Positions 43,570-52,148 are shown, counted from the first letter of the stretch. The stretch: 64,000 nucleotides of DNA from CAVYTF01 sp963771435 (GCA_963771435.1 CAVYTF010000030.1:36284-100283); one strand, 5' to 3'. The notes: generated from the letters alone by a model not told the origin. A program made the numbers and translations.

Positions 43570-44391
43570 ATGCCCATTATTACCCTAACTACCGATATTG
43601 GCTACAATGATTATATTGCCGGCGCTGTAAAAGGGCAATTGCTTACAGCAGAGCCATTATTAAATATTGTTGATATTACACATAATCTTTCGCCCTTTAA
43701 TTACCAGCAGGCGGCATATATATGCAGCAATGCGTTCAGGCATTTTCCTGCAAATACTTTTCATATCATCATCATTAATTTGTTTGAAAGATCACCTGAT
43801 CATATATTGATCGCCAGGCATAATGATCAGTACATCGCTTGCCCTGATAATGGTATCCTCACTATGATCGCAGGCAAAAAACCAGAAGAAGTGGTTGCCA
43901 TACCGCTTGAAGAAGATCGGGCAATGGCCACATTTCATTGCACTAAAGTTTGGGCAAAGGCTTTGCTTAAAATAAACCGCGGCGCCACCTTGGACATGAT
44001 AGGTTCTGCAATAGATATCGATGAAAAATATCCCCTGCGCCCCACTATCGGCCCTGACTGGATGGAAGGGCACATTATCTTTATTGATAATTTTGAAAAT
44101 GTGGTAGTGAATATTATGAAGCAAGAATTTGAGCAGCAGCGCAACGGGCGAAACTTTAAGATCATGTTCACGCGCAATGAAACCATCAGCGTATTAAGCA
44201 ATAATTATGCATCGGTAACCCCCGGTGAAAAGCTTGCGTGGTTCAACTCTTCAGGCTATTTGGAAATCGCGATCAACCGTGGTAATATGGCGGGATTATT
44301 TGGTTTGCAGAGGTTTTCAGAATCTACACAGCAGAATGCTGCGTTGCATAATGCATGGTTCTATCAGACCGTGCGTGTTTTTTTTGAATGA
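43570..44391 (+). CDS. SAM hydroxide adenosyltransferase (SAM hydrolase, DUF62 family)
   Basis: A 273-residue enzyme that cleaves S-adenosylmethionine with water to adenosine and methionine. It belongs to the chlorinase/fluorinase fold: MPIITLTTDIGYNDYIAGAVKGQ (the TTDFG-like motif), NIVDITHNLSPFNYQQAAY, and the Asp-His pairs in the N-terminal domain. The C-terminal domain has NFENVVVNIM and FNSSGYLEIAINRGN. Full length and intact. It starts 18 bp after the broken SDR and ends at the base before the convergent SDR gene. Confidence 0.9.
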   Translation: MPIITLTTDIGYNDYIAGAVKGQLLTAEPLLNIVDITHNLSPFNYQQAAYICSNAFRHFPANTFHIIIINLFERSPDHILIARHNDQYIACPDNGILTMIAGKKPEEVVAIPLEEDRAMATFHCTKVWAKALLKINRGATLDMIGSAIDIDEKYPLRPTIGPDWMEGHIIFIDNFENVVVNIMKQEFEQQRNGRNFKIMFTRNETISVLSNNYASVTPGEKLAWFNSSGYLEIAINRGNMAGLFGLQRFSESTQQNAALHNAWFYQTVRVFFE

Positions 44392-45177
44392 TTATATACT
44401 TCCTGTTCTGCCACCATCAACCGGGATGCTTACCCCATTAACATAAGAAGCCGCAGGCGACGCCAGGAATGCAGCAACAGCAGCTATTTCAGCAGCTTTT
44501 CCAAAACGCTTCATAGGAATTTCAGTTACCATTTCCTGTTCTGCTTCTTCTTTTGTAATGGCTTTTTTCGCCATCATATTTTGCAAAATATTCTCTAAAC
44601 GTTGCGTTAGTGTGGCTCCTGGCAGCACATTGTTTACAGTGATATTATATTGCCCCAATTCATTCGCCATTGTTTTTGCCCATGATGCCACTGCGCCGCG
44701 AATGGTATTTGATACGCCAAGATTCTTCAACGGTATTTTTACAGACGTTGAAATGATATTTATTATCCTTCCATATTTTTCTTTTTTCATAGAAGGGATG
44801 ACGGCTTTAGCAAGAATATGATTACAGATAAGATGCTGGTTAAATGCATTAATAAAATCATCTTCCGCAGCTTCAATAATTGCTCCGGAAGCAGGGCCAC
44901 CACTGTTGTTGATAAGAATATGCACATCCGTTTTTTGCACGTACGCTGCAATTGCTTCTTTCACAGTTTCAGGCTTTGAAAAATCTGCAATAAGATAATG
45001 ATGCTGCTGCTTTTTTGAGGTATCTAATTGCTGAATTGCTTGCTGCAACAGCGTTTCGTTTCTTGCGAACAAAGTACAGTTGGCACCAAGCGCGGCGAGT
45101 TCAACTGCTATAGCCAAACCAATACCCTGCGAGCTTCCGCAGATAACGGCATTTTTATTATTCAATGATACATCCAT
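44392..45177 (-). CDS. SDR-family protein lacking the canonical Tyr and Lys
   Basis: A 261-residue Rossmann protein: AVICGSSQGIG (residues 10-20) binds NAD(P), LINNSGG fits the NNAG motif, and GRIINIISTSVK provides the catalytic-type Ser143. At the usual S-x12-Y-x3-K positions it has Ser156 and Arg160 (VSNTIRGAV), so the proton-relay residues are missing. A subset of FabG-like SDRs has this pattern and their activity is uncertain. Residues YVNGVSIPVDGG close the fold. It converges on the SAM hydrolase with no gap and is divergent from the dioxygenase gene (98 bp), which may imply joint control. Confidence 0.88.
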   Translation of the reverse strand: MDVSLNNKNAVICGSSQGIGLAIAVELAALGANCTLFARNETLLQQAIQQLDTSKKQQHHYLIADFSKPETVKEAIAAYVQKTDVHILINNSGGPASGAIIEAAEDDFINAFNQHLICNHILAKAVIPSMKKEKYGRIINIISTSVKIPLKNLGVSNTIRGAVASWAKTMANELGQYNITVNNVLPGATLTQRLENILQNMMAKKAITKEEAEQEMVTEIPMKRFGKAAEIAAVAAFLASPAASYVNGVSIPVDGGRTGSI

Positions 45178-45275
45178 AAAGCAAAGATATTTGAGCCTGC
45201 AAAGCTTTGAAAGAAAATGTTTGCTGTTTGTTGGCTGGTGATTTAGATTTGTTTTAATAAAATAAATTATAGGCC

Positions 45276-45803
45276 ATGATAACAGCTCCTTTTAATTTAA
45301 AAAAATGGGTGGATGAACACCGCGATTTGCTAAAGCCTCCCGTGGGCAACCAGTGCATATATAAAGAAGCAGAAAATTTTATTGTAATGGTTGTCGGTGG
45401 CCCCAATGCCCGCAAGGATTATCATTACAATGAAAGCGAAGAATTGTATTACCAACTGGAAGGAAATATTGTATTGAAAATTATTGACGATGGAAAGCCG
45501 CGCGATATTTTGCTGAATGAAGGCGATATGTTTTTGCTGCCGCCGATGACGCCGCATTCGCCGCAAAGGCCTGCCAGCACGGTGGGTTTGGTGATTGAGA
45601 AAGTGCGTGAAGATGAGGAAAATGAAAAAGACGCCTTTATGTGGTTTTGTGAGAATTGCGGCAACAAATTGTATGAAGAATTTGCTTTTGTAAAAGATAT
45701 TGTGAAGCAATTGCCGCCCATTATGGAGCATTTTTATTCTTCCGAAGACCTGCGAACCTGCAAAAAATGCGGAACTGTAATGGAACCACCGGTAAAAAAG
45801 TAA
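45276..45803 (+). CDS. nbaC: 3-Hydroxyanthranilate 3,4-dioxygenase
   Basis: A 175-residue cupin that opens 3-hydroxyanthranilate to aminocarboxymuconate semialdehyde in the kynurenine branch to quinolinate/NAD or full tryptophan breakdown. Iron ligands are His50, Glu56 and His94 (DYHYNESEELYY, MTPHSPQRP), Arg46 and Arg98 bind substrate, and the C-terminal rubredoxin-like site has CENC (125/128) and CKKC (162/165), present in the bacterial two-iron form. Intact. No other kynurenine gene lies nearby in the window; the divergent SDR might handle a related aldehyde or ketone. Confidence 0.95.
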   Translation: MITAPFNLKKWVDEHRDLLKPPVGNQCIYKEAENFIVMVVGGPNARKDYHYNESEELYYQLEGNIVLKIIDDGKPRDILLNEGDMFLLPPMTPHSPQRPASTVGLVIEKVREDEENEKDAFMWFCENCGNKLYEEFAFVKDIVKQLPPIMEHFYSSEDLRTCKKCGTVMEPPVKK

Positions 45804-45813
45804 AGGAACATGT

Positions 45814-46117
45814 ACTGTAAGTTTTTACAATAGGGCATTGCAGTATGCAGGATGGTATTGTAAGTTTTTACAGTAGGGCATTGCAGTATGCAGGATGGTA
45901 TTGTAAGTATTTACAATAGGTCAATGCAGTCTGCAGGATGGTACTGTAAGTTTTTACAGTAGGGCAATGCAGTATGCAGGGTAGTATTGTAAGTTTTTAC
46001 AATAGGGCAATGCAGTGTGCATGATGGTATTGTAAGTTTTTACAGTAGGGCAATGCAGTGTGCAGGATGGTATTGTAAGTTTTTACAGTAGGGCAATGCA
46101 TTGTGCAGGAGGCGCAT
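45814..46117. repeat. Array G: seven 43-nt units with hairpins, between convergent genes
   Basis: TGTAAGTTTTTACA recurs with its G at 45817, 45860, 45903, 45946, 45989, 46032 and 46075, exactly 43 nt apart. Each unit also has TGCA-3 nt-TGCA. The outer base pair of the first hairpin is C-A, T-G, T-A, C-G, T-A, T-G and T-G in order, so six of seven could pair in plus-strand RNA. Units are otherwise near identical without unique spacers. The array follows the dioxygenase stop and precedes the end of the convergent oxidoreductase gene. Confidence 0.93.
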
Positions 46118-46147
46118 GCATGTTTAATAACTCTTTTAAATAGGATA

Positions 46148-47314
46148 TTAAACCACAAACTCCCTCCATTTCTCCAGTCCCTGGGAAGAAGCAACCACAT
46201 TATCAATAAAAGCCATGCCGCGCACACCCTCATCAACAGAGGGGAAATCAAGCATTTCTTTGGTGGGTTCCGTGCCATCTATTTTTGCGGAAAGGGTCAA
46301 GGCAAAGTTGCGGTAGATGTTTCCAAAAGCCTCCAGGTAGCCCTCGGGATGGCCGCCGGGTGTGCGGCAATTATGTGTGGCAAAAGAGGATAAAGTATTG
46401 CTGTAATTAGAGCCTGCACGCAGGATTTCAGCAGGTTTGTCCAGCCATTTTACGAGTAAAGTATTGGGCTCTTCCTGCCGCCAGTCCAGGCCGCCCTTTT
46501 CGCCGTAAACCCTTATTCGCAAAGCGTTCTCTTCGCCGGCGGCAATTTGCGAAGCAACCAGCACACCGTTTGCGCCATTGTCGAACTTCAGCAGCACATT
46601 GCCATCATCATCCAGCCTTCTGCCTTCCACAACAGTGTTGAGGTCTGCGCAAAGCTTTGTTATTTTCAAGCCGGAAATATATTCTGCAAGGTGCGCTGCG
46701 TGCGTGCCAATATCGCCCATGCAACCGCTCTTGCCGCTCTTGGTTGGGTCGGTACGCCAAGCCGCCTGCGCATTACCTTCGCGCTCAGATAGCTTGCTGA
46801 GCCAGCCTTGCGGGTATTCTACCATAATCTTCCTCACCTTTCCCAACTCATTATTTTGCACCATATACTTAGCCTGTTTGACCATGGGGTAGCCGGAATA
46901 AGTATGGGTAAGACAGAGCAGCAGCCCGGTTTCTTTTACCTTTTGCTGCAACTGTTTTGCCTCGTCTAAAGTAAAGGTCATTGGCTTTTCAAGCACCACG
47001 TTGAAGCCATGCTCCAATGCCAGCATTGCCGGGGCAAAGTGTGCAAAGTTGGGTGTGACAATAGTGATGAAATCAATGCGCTTGTCTGCGGGCATCTTGC
47101 TTTCTTTTTCTATCATTTCCTGGTAAGATGTGTAAACCCTGTCTTCTGGTAGAAAAAGGAGTTTGCCTGATTCTATTGCAACATCGGGCTCAATACTTAA
47201 TGCGCCGCAGCAGAGTTCTATAAGGCCATCCATGTTTAGGGCAATGCGGTGTACTGCGCCGATAAATGCGCCTTTGCCCCCGCCGATCATACCCATGCGT
47301 AACTTCCTGTTCAT
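46148..47314 (-). CDS. Gfo/Idh/MocA-family oxidoreductase
   Basis: A 388-residue NAD(P)-dependent sugar oxidoreductase. MGMIGGGKGAFIG is the dinucleotide loop, FNVVLEKPMTFTLDEA carries the EKP motif, and GDIGTHAAHLAEYISG supplies the histidine near the substrate. The C-terminal domain ends KEMLDFPSVDEGVRGMAFIDN. No signal peptide. It is divergent from a TIM-barrel isomerase and a GMC dehydrogenase, a set found together in glycoside oxidation loci. The precise sugar is not readable. Confidence 0.9.
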   Translation of the reverse strand: MNRKLRMGMIGGGKGAFIGAVHRIALNMDGLIELCCGALSIEPDVAIESGKLLFLPEDRVYTSYQEMIEKESKMPADKRIDFITIVTPNFAHFAPAMLALEHGFNVVLEKPMTFTLDEAKQLQQKVKETGLLLCLTHTYSGYPMVKQAKYMVQNNELGKVRKIMVEYPQGWLSKLSEREGNAQAAWRTDPTKSGKSGCMGDIGTHAAHLAEYISGLKITKLCADLNTVVEGRRLDDDGNVLLKFDNGANGVLVASQIAAGEENALRIRVYGEKGGLDWRQEEPNTLLVKWLDKPAEILRAGSNYSNTLSSFATHNCRTPGGHPEGYLEAFGNIYRNFALTLSAKIDGTEPTKEMLDFPSVDEGVRGMAFIDNVVASSQGLEKWREFVV

Positions 47315-47731
47315 AGTTAAAGTTTATGTTTATAGAGCATGAAGGTAGAAAAAGATAATTTTCACGGGGAGAAATAATTTAGGTGAAGGCGGGAAGCTGA
47401 TTTAGTGGGAAGGGGCTGCATTATTGGCAGAAAGCTATAGAGGGGAAAAGAGCCTGGTGGTGGTGACGGCTTCCAGTGAAGGTGGCGTGAATGTGGCAGG
47501 AAGGACGCATAGAGGAGGAAGGAGTGAGAATTGGTAAAAAAGCAAGCTTTTTAAGAGAATTGAATAGTATTAAGCAAAAGTTTTCGGAATTATTGGCAGG
47601 TGGATTAATAGGGAATAAGAAAGGTTGAATGGTGAAAAGAAAAATAAAATTCAATAAGGAGGCAAATTTATTGGGATAATAGAAAATATCTTTTTACTTT
47701 TATTGCCTGTTTCCAATAAATAGTAACGATA
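47315..47731. other. Divergent intergenic region, purine-rich, no gene
   Basis: The plus strand is strongly purine-rich from 47370 to 47560, with AGAGG and GGCAG words but no regular pitch that I can see. It must hold the promoters of the Gfo/Idh/MocA gene (-) and of the isomerase cluster (+). No open frame here looks coding. Confidence 0.4.
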
Positions 47732-48628
47732 ATGCCTGCTACTGCCACTTCCACGAACAGACGAAATATGATAAAAAACCTTGCGGCGGGTTCTGCGGCG
47801 TTGGTTGCGGGGGGCGCTATGCTGTCTTCGTTTGCGCCAAAAGAAAGGGAGGAGGCAGTGAAACTGAAAGGTAATATTAATCATGCTGTTTGCCCGTGGC
47901 CGTATAATAATTTGACGCTGGATGAACTTTGCGAGGCAATAAAGGGTATCGGCTTTGCCGCTATTGACCTGTTAGGCCCAAAAGATTGGCCCACAATCCA
48001 AAAGCATGGCGTTTATTCTTCCATGTGCAATGGGGCGGAAATAAGTTTGTATGAAGGCTGGTGCCACCCCGAATATCATTCTACCCTAATAAAAAACTAT
48101 TCAGACATGATACCGCTTGTGGCGAAAGCGGGGTATAAGAACCTCATTTGCTTTAGCGGTGCGAGAAAGGGGATGGATGATGAAACGGGGATGAAAAATT
48201 GTGCGGATGGATTGAAAAACATATTAGGCCTTGCGGAAAAGAACGGTGTGGTGTTGCAGATGGAGTTGCTGAACAGCAAGATAGACCATAAGGATTATAT
48301 GTGTGATAAAAGCGCATGGGGTGTGGCGTTGTGCAAACAATTGAGCTCAGAAAACTTTAAATTGCTGTTTGATATTTACCACATGCAGATAGATGAGGGC
48401 GATATTATCAGGACTATCGAAGATAACCATGTGTATTTCGGGCATTACCATACTGGCGGCGTTCCGGGAAGGCACGAGATTGATGAAACACAGGAATTGT
48501 ATTACCCGGCTATTATGCGTGCGATTGTGAAGACTGGATTTAAGGATTATGTTTCACAGGAATTTGTGCCTACATGGCCGGATAAAATTGCGGCGTTGAA
48601 GAAATGCGTGGAGATTTGTGATGTGTGA
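47732..48628 (+). CDS. TIM-barrel sugar isomerase/epimerase (hydroxypyruvate isomerase-like), Tat-exported
   Basis: A 298-residue AP-endonuclease-2-fold protein. STNRRNMIKNLAAGSAALVAG is a Tat-type leader with RR and a hydrophobic core. Metal ligands are expected in QMELLNSKIDHK (Glu), LLFDIYHMQ (Asp, His) and GHYHTGGVPGRHEID, and the barrel ends EFVPTWPDKIAALKK. Family members isomerise or epimerise sugars, and Tat-exported forms act in the periplasm. It leads a co-oriented run with the GMC dehydrogenase, small subunit and a second isomerase. Confidence 0.88.
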   Translation: MPATATSTNRRNMIKNLAAGSAALVAGGAMLSSFAPKEREEAVKLKGNINHAVCPWPYNNLTLDELCEAIKGIGFAAIDLLGPKDWPTIQKHGVYSSMCNGAEISLYEGWCHPEYHSTLIKNYSDMIPLVAKAGYKNLICFSGARKGMDDETGMKNCADGLKNILGLAEKNGVVLQMELLNSKIDHKDYMCDKSAWGVALCKQLSSENFKLLFDIYHMQIDEGDIIRTIEDNHVYFGHYHTGGVPGRHEIDETQELYYPAIMRAIVKTGFKDYVSQEFVPTWPDKIAALKKCVEICDV

Positions 48629-48703
48629 GAATAATGGATAATTGAGAATGGAAAATGGAGAATTGAGAATGGAGTGTGAAGAACTGAGAGAGCAGGATTT
48701 GGA
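48620..48703. repeat. Array H: four units at 21-nt pitch, built of heptamers
   Basis: ATTGAGAATGG begins at 48641 and 48662, with a variant ACTGAGAG at 48683 and a degenerate unit from 48620, all 21 nt apart. The units divide into related heptamers (ATTGAGA, ATGGAAA, ATGGAGA). It overlaps the last three codons of the isomerase gene and ends 42 nt before the GMC gene. Confidence 0.75.
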
Positions 48704-48745
48704 TTGGAAAGTCTATAATAACAAAAACTAAAAATAAATATAATC

Positions 48746-50431
48746 ATGGCGGACAATGTTTTTGATGCAATCGTAATCGGCTCGGGGATCAGTGGGGGAT
48801 GGGCAGCGAAAGAGCTTTGTGAGAAGGGTTTGAAGACCATTATGCTGGAGCGCGGCAGGGATATAAAGCATGTGAAAGATTATGTGAATGCTAACAAAGA
48901 GGCGTGGGATTACCCGCACAGAATGAAGCCTACTGAGCAGATGAAGGAGGATTACCCGGTGCTGCGCAGGGACTACCCGCTGAATGAATCGAACCTTGAC
49001 TATTGGGTGAATGAAAAAGAGTCGCCGTACACAGAAGTGAAAAGGTTTGACTGGTTCAGGGGCTATCATGTTGGCGGCCGCAGCCTGATGTGGGGAAGAC
49101 AGAGCTACCGCATGAGCGACTTTGATTTTGAAGCGAATAAAAAAGATGGCTGGGCAATCGACTGGCCGGTGAGGTATAATGAGATAGCGCCGTGGTATGA
49201 CTATGCGGAAAAGTTTGCCGGTATCAACGGTAACCGCGACGGTATGCCGCAATTGCCTGACGGGCAATATATGCCTGCGATGGATATGAATTGCGTGGAA
49301 AAAGATGTGTCGGCGAGGATGAATGCACATTATCCTGCGGCAAGCTACAGGCGTATGATAATGGGGAGGAGTGCGAACATTACTGAACCTTTGCAGGCGA
49401 GAACACAATGCCAATACCGCAATAAATGCTGGCTGGGATGCCCATTCGGGGCTTATTTCAGTACACAGTCATCTACGTTGCCGGCGGCTGTGAAGACCGG
49501 GAATTTGACCTTGAGGCCGTGGAGTATTGTTACTAAAATATTGTACGATAAAGATAAAAAGAAGGCAACCGGTGTTGAAATACTGGATGCAGAGGACAAC
49601 AAGACGTATCAATATTTTGCCAAGATAATTTTCCTGAATGCATCCACCTTAAACAGTGCGTGGATACTGATGAACTCTGCAACGGATGTATGGCCGGATG
49701 GTTTGGGAAGCAGCAGCGGCGAGCTTGGGCATAATATCATGGACCATCATTTGGGAGCGGGGGCATCAGGGGACGTTGATGGTTATGAAGATAAATATTA
49801 TTTCGGGCGCAGGGCAAATGGTGTTTATATACCGCGGTACAGGAATTTGTTTGGGGATAAGAGGGATTACCTGCGCGGCTTTGGCTACCAAGGAGGTGCG
49901 AGCAGAGAGGGGTGGAGCCGCAATATTGCTGAACTCAATATTGGCGTGGACCTAAAAGAGGCACTGAGCGAGCCGGGTAAATGGACAATGGGTATGGGAG
50001 GCTTTGGGGAAACGCTGCCATATCATGAAAATAAGGTGACGCTTGATAAAACGAAGACTGATAAATGGGGATTGAATATACTGGCAGTTGATGTGGAATA
50101 TAAAGACAATGAAAGGAAGATGCGGGTGGATATTATAAACGATGCTAAAGAAATGCTGGAAGCTGGTGGCGTGAAAAATGTGAGAGCGCATGACGGGGAC
50201 GGTACGCTTGGAAGGGGTATTCATGAAATGGGCTCGGCAAGAATGGGAGCAGACCCGAAAACTTCTGTACTAAATAAATGGAACCAGATATGGGATGCGA
50301 CGAACGTGTTTGTAACGGATGGTTCGTTTATGGTGTCGAGCGCGTGCCAGAACCCATCGCTTAGCTATATGGCTTTTACGGCGAGAGCTGTGGACCATGC
50401 GGTGAGTGAAAGTAAGAAGGGGAATATATAG
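48746..50431 (+). CDS. GMC-family FAD sugar dehydrogenase, catalytic subunit
   Basis: A 561-residue flavoprotein: AIVIGSGISGGWAAKELC binds FAD, GGRSLMWGRQSYRM follows, and the C-terminus has IHEMGSARMGADP and SSACQNPSLSYMAF (His/Asn-type catalytic region). Cysteines 222, 228 and 232 (CQYRNKCWLGC) form a cluster like that proposed to hold an Fe-S centre in FAD-dependent glucose dehydrogenases. It has no signal peptide; the next gene encodes the small subunit with a Tat leader, which would carry it out. Together they fit glucoside 3-dehydrogenase or gluconate dehydrogenase. The cluster context favours 3-oxidation of glycosides. Confidence 0.9.
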   Translation: MADNVFDAIVIGSGISGGWAAKELCEKGLKTIMLERGRDIKHVKDYVNANKEAWDYPHRMKPTEQMKEDYPVLRRDYPLNESNLDYWVNEKESPYTEVKRFDWFRGYHVGGRSLMWGRQSYRMSDFDFEANKKDGWAIDWPVRYNEIAPWYDYAEKFAGINGNRDGMPQLPDGQYMPAMDMNCVEKDVSARMNAHYPAASYRRMIMGRSANITEPLQARTQCQYRNKCWLGCPFGAYFSTQSSTLPAAVKTGNLTLRPWSIVTKILYDKDKKKATGVEILDAEDNKTYQYFAKIIFLNASTLNSAWILMNSATDVWPDGLGSSSGELGHNIMDHHLGAGASGDVDGYEDKYYFGRRANGVYIPRYRNLFGDKRDYLRGFGYQGGASREGWSRNIAELNIGVDLKEALSEPGKWTMGMGGFGETLPYHENKVTLDKTKTDKWGLNILAVDVEYKDNERKMRVDIINDAKEMLEAGGVKNVRAHDGDGTLGRGIHEMGSARMGADPKTSVLNKWNQIWDATNVFVTDGSFMVSSACQNPSLSYMAFTARAVDHAVSESKKGNI

Positions 50432-50520
50432 GATGGCTGATTTGGAGATGTCTGATGTATGATTTTGGGATGTCTGATTTGAAGATGGTCGATGGTTAAT
50501 TTGTTGATGGATAAGGTGTG
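50432..50520. repeat. Array I: GATG words at alternating 15/22-nt spacing
   Basis: GATGKCTGAT-like words start at 50432, 50447, 50469, 50484 and 50506, spacing 15, 22, 15, 22, a 37-nt superperiod. It begins right at the GMC stop codon and ends about 40 nt before the small-subunit gene. Spacings are each one base over a multiple of seven. Confidence 0.6.
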
Positions 50521-50558
50521 TTGTTTGATTGTAAAAAATAATAATAAAAAACAGTTTT

Positions 50559-51218
50559 ATGGATAGAAGAAAAGCTTTGTCAACAGTGGCGTTGCTGTTT
50601 GGCGGGACAATTATTGGTGGTGAGGCGTTTTTGACTGGTTGCAAAACACCTGGTAGAAAAGAGGGGGTATTTGCACCGGATGATGTTGCATTTTTGGATG
50701 AAGTGAGTGAAACTATATTGCCAACTACGGCTGCATCGCCGGGAGCAAAAGCCGCGCAGACAGGGCAGTTCATGAAGACTTTCGTAATGGATTGTTATGA
50801 GCCTGAAGACCAGAAATTGTTTATTGATGGCATTGGGAAAATAAATGATGAAAGCAATAAGAAGTTTGGAAAAGACTTTATGAACCTTACTGCGCAGCAA
50901 AAACATGACTTGCTGGATGCAATAGATACTACCTCAAAGGCAGAACTGAAGCAATCGGATGCTTATTTTGATGCCATGACCGAAGTGCAAAACCAGGCAC
51001 AGGTGATGGAGCAAAATTATGCAGGGAAAAACCAACGTGCGTTGAAGCTAAGAAGCAATCCTACCTACTATTTTATGCTGATGAAGCAGTTGACGCTGCT
51101 TGGGTATTTTACTTCAAAGCTGGCATCAAATACTGCCTTGCGTTATGAAGCGGTGCCGGGGAAATATGACGGAAATTATCCTTATAAAAAAGGAGACAAA
51201 GCATGGGCTACTTCTTAA
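50559..51218 (+). CDS. Gluconate 2-dehydrogenase subunit 3-like small subunit (Tat leader)
   Basis: A 219-residue protein: MDRRKALSTVALLFGGTIIGG has a Tat-type RRK motif, and FLTGCKTPG could be a lipobox. The mature part contains FLDEVSETILPTTAASPGAKA, a recognised pattern of the small subunit, DCYEPEDQKLFIDGI and the C-terminal YFMLMKQLTLLGYFTS. It is the usual partner of GMC dehydrogenases, giving export and stability. It lies 127 bp after the GMC gene. Electron acceptor (cytochrome) genes are not in the window. Confidence 0.9.
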   Translation: MDRRKALSTVALLFGGTIIGGEAFLTGCKTPGRKEGVFAPDDVAFLDEVSETILPTTAASPGAKAAQTGQFMKTFVMDCYEPEDQKLFIDGIGKINDESNKKFGKDFMNLTAQQKHDLLDAIDTTSKAELKQSDAYFDAMTEVQNQAQVMEQNYAGKNQRALKLRSNPTYYFMLMKQLTLLGYFTSKLASNTALRYEAVPGKYDGNYPYKKGDKAWATS

Positions 51219-51263
51219 AAAGGTATATAAATAATTATTACTACATATAAAAAACAATCAGTT

Positions 51264-52148
51264 ATGTCACAAACCAGAAGGGATTTTTTTCAGAAAATAG
51301 GGATATTGAGCATGGGAACATTGCTTGCTAAAAACAGTTTGTTTGCAGAACCCAATGGGGAAAAAATAAAGCAGCTTGGCATTGAACTATGGACAGTGAA
51401 AGAGGATATGGCAAAAGACCCAAAAGGGGTGCTGAAACAACTTGCATCGTTTGGTTATAAGCAGGTCGAAAGTTTTCAAGGGAAGGATGGCATGTTTTGG
51501 GGAATGAAACCGAAGGAGTTTAAAGATTATCTTGATAGTGTGGGCCTAAAATCTTTTGGCAGCCATTGCGGTGATTGGAATAAACCCGAATTTGAAAAAG
51601 ATGTTGCCGATGCAGCAGAGGCCGGCATGAAATATTTGATATGCCCCGCTGTGAATTCTAAAATGCTGGTGATCTCTCAAAAATCTATGGACGAATTCAA
51701 AGTGGTTGCTGACCAATTCAACAAGTGCGGAGATATTTGTAAAAAACATGGGCTACGATTCGCCTACCATACACACGGTTATCCTTATTTAAAACTGGAC
51801 GGGAAGATGCCTATAGAATACCTGATGGCGAATACTAACCCAGATACGGTGGATTATGAAATGGATATTTACTGGGTGGTTACTGCAGGTGCAGACCCTA
51901 TTCCGCTGCTTGAAAAATATACTTCCCGTTTCAGGCTTTGCCATATAAAAGACCGCATAAAAGGCGCCACTGAAGAGAGTGCTTCCTGTAATGTGGGAGA
52001 AGGCAGCATTGACTTTAAGAAAATCCTGCATGTGGCAAAAAGCACCGGTGTGAAATATTTTACAGTTGAACAGGAACGTTTTGACGGTACAACACCTTTG
52101 CTAGCTGCACAAGCAGATGCAAAGTATGTGTTGAATCTAGAGATCTAA
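51264..52148 (+). CDS. TIM-barrel sugar isomerase/epimerase, Tat-exported (second copy)
   Basis: A 294-residue protein of the xylose-isomerase-like superfamily. MSQTRRDFFQKIGILSMG is a near-consensus Tat motif (RRDFFQK), ending near AEP. KQLGIELWTVKEDM begins the barrel; YHTHGYPY, YEMDIYWVV, FRLCHIKDR and KYFTVEQERFDG supply likely metal ligands His, Asp, His and Glu. It resembles isomerases/epimerases in glycoside oxidation loci and follows the dehydrogenase small subunit by 45 bp. Only distantly similar to the 47732 gene. Confidence 0.9.
   Translation: MSQTRRDFFQKIGILSMGTLLAKNSLFAEPNGEKIKQLGIELWTVKEDMAKDPKGVLKQLASFGYKQVESFQGKDGMFWGMKPKEFKDYLDSVGLKSFGSHCGDWNKPEFEKDVADAAEAGMKYLICPAVNSKMLVISQKSMDEFKVVADQFNKCGDICKKHGLRFAYHTHGYPYLKLDGKMPIEYLMANTNPDTVDYEMDIYWVVTAGADPIPLLEKYTSRFRLCHIKDRIKGATEESASCNVGEGSIDFKKILHVAKSTGVKYFTVEQERFDGTTPLLAAQADAKYVLNLEI

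Noticed and set aside
45814..46117. CRISPR array
   Set aside because: Units repeat over their whole 43 nt with no unique spacers, and no cas genes are in the window. Arrays A-F fail for the same reason.
47421..47654. 77-codon minus-strand frame in the 47 kb intergenic gap
   Set aside because: It reflects a purine-rich plus strand; no leader, motif or ribosome-site context.
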